From Candidatus Dadabacteria bacterium (GTDB lineage: Bacteria > Desulfobacterota_D > UBA1144 > Nemesobacterales > Nemesobacteraceae): a stretch of DNA of 64,000 bases. The position numbers and the translations under genes were made by a program. Where the stretch lies: the NCBI GenBank assembly GCA_009837205.1, contig VXTZ01000017.1, forward strand, positions 62,001-126,000. Direction: 5' to 3'. The notes beneath the pieces are model-generated. The model was not told where the DNA came from and did no database searches. It saw only the letters and a program-made list of their open reading frames with translations. Positions 61,048 to 64,000 of this stretch are shown in pieces (the stretch's first letter is position 1; each line of letters begins with the position of its first letter).

Positions 61048-62730
61048 ATGAAGGCTCTTGACGAAATAATAGGCAGGCGTTACCCCGAGGTTATGGGGAG
61101 GATTGAAGAGCTTAAAGGGAAGAACGGTCGGAACACAGAAGACATACTACTCAAAACTGACGTACTCAAAGACTCCCCGGCTCTAGATGTTCTTTCCGAG
61201 TTTTACGGAGTCGAAAAAGTCGAATCGATTCCCGAAGACGATATAGATTATGAACTGATAAAGCAGTTTCCGATCAGCTTCGCGAAGAGATTCAGAATAC
61301 TCCCAATAAGCAAAGACAACGGAACGCTCAAAGTCGTATTCGCCCCGCCTCAGGAACTCTATGCCCTTGACGAAGTCCGCTCCCGCTTTAACTGCTCGCT
61401 TGAAACTTACATTGCCCTTGAGCGCGTGCTGACCGACAGCATTAACAGGGTTTACGAGCAGGGCAAAGATGTTGTGTCAGAGGATATAAACGAAGGTTCG
61501 GGACTCTCCGACATGGAGTTTACCGAGCCCCAGGATCTGATTGAGGCTGAAGATGAAGCCCCGATCATAAAATTCATAAACACGCTTCTTTTTCAGGCGG
61601 TAAGGGAGCACGCAAGCGATATTCACATAGAGTGTTTCGAAAAAGAAGTGCTGGTACGGTTCAGAAAGGACGGCATTCTGCACGACGTGACGAAAGTTCC
61701 GAAGACAGTGCAGTCTTCGGTGATCTCGCGCGTGAAGATCATGTCTGAACTTGATATAGCCGAGAGAAGAAAGCCTCAGGACGGAAGCATAAGGCTGAAG
61801 ATCGGGGGAAGGGATATCGATGTAAGGGTTTCGACGGTTCCCACCTCATGGGGAGAGAGCGTGGTAATGAGGCTGCTTTACAGGTCTTCGGTGCTGATGA
61901 GCTTCGAGCAGCTGGGTCTTGAAGGAGAAAAACTCGAGACGGTGGAATCCCTTATCAAATGTCCTCACGGGATCATTCTCGTTACGGGACCCACGGGAAG
62001 CGGAAAGACAACAAGCCTCTATGCTGCCCTGCAGAGAATCAATCTTCCCGACAAGAAAATAATCACTATAGAAGACCCGGTTGAATACCAGATACAGGGA
62101 ATTAACCAGATCCAAGTCAACACCAAGGTCGGTCTTACGTTCGCAAACGGACTTCGCTCAATACTCAGGCAGGACCCCGACGTTATACTAGTCGGAGAGA
62201 TAAGGGACAGGGAAACTGCCGATATTTCCATGAACGCTTCACTCACTGGGCATCTCGTGTTTTCCACGCTGCATACCAATGACTCGGTAAGCGCCGTGAC
62301 CAGACTTGCCGATATGGGAGTGGAGTCCTTTCTTATAGCTTCTACCCTCTCGGCAGTTATAGCTCAGAGACTTGTCAGGATTCTTTGCACGCAGTGCAGA
62401 GAACAGTACGTGCCGGTTGATGAGGAGCTCGGTCGTATAGGACTTGCTCGCGAGGCCTGTCCAGAAGGAAAAATATACAGAGCCAAGGGATGCCAAGAGT
62501 GCATGGAGACAGGATTTTCGGGAAGAATAGCGATTTTTGAGATACTGCTTATCGATGATGAACTCAAAAACACTATTCTTACACACCCGGATTCTTCAAC
62601 TCTTAAGGAGAAGGCCCTGAGAAACGGACTCATTACCCTTAGAATGGACGGTGCCGACAAAGTCGCAAAAGGCATAACGTCAATTGACGAAGTGCTCAGG
62701 GTTACGGAAGAGGAGCTGGCGGAGAGCTAG
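61048..62730 (+). CDS. gspE: type II secretion system ATPase GspE
   Basis: GspE drives pseudopilus assembly. The 560-residue cytoplasmic ATPase has an N-terminal GspE-N domain, then HASDIHIECFEKEVLVRFRK, Walker [13 protein letters not shown] (about 313-324), the Asp box DPDVILVGEIRDRETAD, and a tetracysteine zinc motif (C447, C450, C482, C485 in CTQC and CQEC). It starts 15 bases after the gspD stop, with only a weak AAGGAAG signal. Its end is 31 bases before gspF. Confidence 0.95.
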   Translation: MKALDEIIGRRYPEVMGRIEELKGKNGRNTEDILLKTDVLKDSPALDVLSEFYGVEKVESIPEDDIDYELIKQFPISFAKRFRILPISKDNGTLKVVFAPPQELYALDEVRSRFNCSLETYIALERVLTDSINRVYEQGKDVVSEDINEGSGLSDMEFTEPQDLIEAEDEAPIIKFINTLLFQAVREHASDIHIECFEKEVLVRFRKDGILHDVTKVPKTVQSSVISRVKIMSELDIAERRKPQDGSIRLKIGGRDIDVRVSTVPTSWGESVVMRLLYRSSVLMSFEQLGLEGEKLETVESLIKCPHGIILVTGPTGSGKTTSLYAALQRINLPDKKIITIEDPVEYQIQGINQIQVNTKVGLTFANGLRSILRQDPDVILVGEIRDRETADISMNASLTGHLVFSTLHTNDSVSAVTRLADMGVESFLIASTLSAVIAQRLVRILCTQCREQYVPVDEELGRIGLAREACPEGKIYRAKGCQECMETGFSGRIAIFEILLIDDELKNTILTHPDSSTLKEKALRNGLITLRMDGADKVAKGITSIDEVLRVTEEELAES

Positions 62731-62761
62731 ACCGCAGCTATCTTTAACATCGGTATTTCAA

Positions 62762-63970
62762 ATGCCTGTTTATAACTATAAAGCCATCAACGACAAGGGC
62801 GAATCGGTAAAGGGAGTTGTCAGCGCGGAATCGGTCAAGATCGCAAGCGACAGGCTCAGAAAAGGCGGCATCTATCTTTCCTCTATAAAGGAGGCGAGCG
62901 GGTCTCGCCGCTCGTCGGTGAGCCTTCCGTGGAACAGGGTGAGCATCTCGGAACTTGCCGTTATGACAAGACAGTTCTCAACCCTGATTTCATCAGGTCT
63001 TCCTCTTGAGACCTCACTTGTGGCTCTTTACGAGCAGACCGATGACCAGAAGCTCAAGGGAATTCTCTCTCAGGTGCGAAGCCGGGTGAGTGAAGGCAGT
63101 TCTCTTCACGCCGCACTTGAGGAGCACGAAGGAGCTTTCTCTGATCTTTACGTGAGCATGGTTCGTGCCGGCGAGGCTAGCGGCACTCTTGATGTCGTGC
63201 TCGACCGTCTTGCGGATTTCCTTGAAAAGCAGCTTGAACTGACTTCGAAGATCAGGGGTGCCATGATATATCCGGCAATAATGTTTGTCGTCGGACTCGG
63301 GGTACTGGTTTTCATGATGACTTTCGTAATTCCCAAAGTCGCCGATATATTCGAGGCCAGTAACAAGGCTTTGCCGTTTGTTACCGTAATGCTTATAGGT
63401 GCAAGTGATTTTCTCAGGGAAAATTTTATCCTTCTGCTGGTTTTCTTGGCCGTCGTATTGTTTTTTGGACACAGGTACGTAAAAACTCCTTCCGGAAGGA
63501 AGGTCTACGACAGGTTTTCCCTGAGGATTCCAGTGTTCGGGAAAATGTCTTCAAAAGTGATGATTTCCCGTTTCACAAGAACGCTTGCCACGCTACTTTC
63601 AAGCGGCATTCCTCTTCTTGAATCCATCAGGGTGAGCGAATCGGTTATGGGAAACAGTCTTTATGTTGACAATATAAGGGATGTTCGGGTCAAGGTTGCA
63701 GAGGGAGCGGCATTCGGAGGCTGCCTTGGACAGACCGGGATTTTTCCTCCCTTAATGGTGAGAATGGTGTCTGTGGGCGAGGAAGCGGGTAAAATGGAAG
63801 TCATGCTGTCGAAGGTGGCCGATATGTATGATACCGAGGTCGACGGCATGCTTGCCACGCTGACTTCCCTTCTTGAGCCGGTAATGATACTGATTATGGG
63901 CGTCGTGATGGGTTTTATAGTTTTTGCTATACTTTTACCTGTGTTGAATCTAACTTCTGTAATAAGCTGA
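62762..63970 (+). CDS. gspF: type II secretion system inner-membrane protein GspF
   Basis: GspF is the multi-helix platform protein that contacts GspE. From ATG 62762 the protein has 402 residues: N-terminal MPVYNYKAINDKGESVKGVV, then two repeated T2SF domains, the first with SELAVMTRQFSTLISSGLPL and the second with MISRFTRTLATLLSSGIPL. Three helices are spread through the protein and end in LEPVMILIMGVVMGFIVFA. An in-frame extension upstream lies inside gspE and is not used. Confidence 0.95.
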   Translation: MPVYNYKAINDKGESVKGVVSAESVKIASDRLRKGGIYLSSIKEASGSRRSSVSLPWNRVSISELAVMTRQFSTLISSGLPLETSLVALYEQTDDQKLKGILSQVRSRVSEGSSLHAALEEHEGAFSDLYVSMVRAGEASGTLDVVLDRLADFLEKQLELTSKIRGAMIYPAIMFVVGLGVLVFMMTFVIPKVADIFEASNKALPFVTVMLIGASDFLRENFILLLVFLAVVLFFGHRYVKTPSGRKVYDRFSLRIPVFGKMSSKVMISRFTRTLATLLSSGIPLLESIRVSESVMGNSLYVDNIRDVRVKVAEGAAFGGCLGQTGIFPPLMVRMVSVGEEAGKMEVMLSKVADMYDTEVDGMLATLTSLLEPVMILIMGVVMGFIVFAILLPVLNLTSVIS

Positions 63971-63988
63971 ACAGGGAGGTAGAGAAAA

Positions 63989-64000
63989 ATGAGATCCCAG
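63989..64000 (+). CDS. start of the next gsp gene, probably gspG (3' partial)
   Basis: An ATG at 63989 with a strong GGGAGGT (63974-63980) follows gspF by 18 bases; only four codons (MRSQ) are in the window. In gsp operons gspG, the major pseudopilin, normally follows gspF, and Met-Arg-Ser suits a pseudopilin start. The identity is inferred from position only. Confidence 0.5.

Overview
The window is a gene-dense, mid-GC stretch of a Gram-negative bacterial chromosome. Evidence for an outer membrane is strong: two beta-barrel porins, a TonB-dependent receptor, lipoproteins and the start of a type II secretion operon. The gene set is housekeeping (Trp, Arg and Ile/Val synthesis, GOGAT, NAD, biotin ligase, tig-clpP-clpX, RNase P RNA, three tRNAs) with accessory islands. 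No 16S rRNA or other decisive marker is present. Gene orders such as ilvN-ilvC-psd-pssA and DUF164-rnhA-rnpB would suit a deltaproteobacteria-like or Dadabacteria-like lineage, but this is a guess.

Layout. 1-877: end of a porin. 1025-6162: trpF-trpB and trpA, split by an AT-rich opposite-strand gene encoding a RelE-like domain fused to a UvrD-type helicase; its reading frame is broken at a run of eight A. 6184-10391: DHH phosphoesterase, argC, an acyl-AMP ligase and its carrier protein. 10570-15811: an exported Cache-like protein with a Gly-Gly-Cys C-terminal sorting tail, nadE, a CPBP glutamic-type intramembrane protease, birA and a small unknown. 15960-23309: gltB-gltD-tyrS. 23379-25091: rnpB, rnhA, a DUF164 zinc-ribbon gene and a CAT tRNA on the minus strand. 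25186-31721: minus-strand genes for a BtuFCD/Fep-like ABC importer, a quinone oxidoreductase, YeiH, a secreted nuclease, a GGQ protein and a CBS protein. 31849-38200: bolA-grxD, then ilvN-ilvC-psd-pssA and an M16 peptidase. 38244-45217: MscS, tRNA-Lys, tRNA-Leu, then an iron/flavin redox island (apbE, 4-TM protein, FMN-binding protein, porin, and divergently a cytochrome c-FTR1 iron permease under a Fur-like box). 45374-48922: tig-clpP-clpX and a Trm112 protein. 49069-57401: TonB receptor, an unusual Cys-rich protein, alpha/beta hydrolase, ruvX with the remnant of a dicarboxylate/amino-acid symporter in front of it, and several small accessory genes. 57546-64000: gspC-D-E-F and the first codons of the next gsp gene.

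How the genes work together. The most coherent accessory system is the iron/flavin island. ApbE would attach FMN to the adjacent exported FMN-binding protein. A four-helix membrane protein with conserved-looking histidines could pass electrons to it. A porin could admit the metal, and the cytochrome c-FTR1 permease could oxidise and import iron. The control region between porin and FTR1 carries a Fur-like box on the FTR1 -35 element and two further palindromes. A second coupled pair is the Cys-tailed exported protein and the CPBP protease about 2 kb away. A recurring regulatory theme is a consensus -10 box only 6 to 11 bases before the start codon (nadE, bolA, clpP, a gltB leader ORF), which predicts leaderless or nearly leaderless mRNAs. 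All functional statements are read from sequence motifs by eye; no database search was run.
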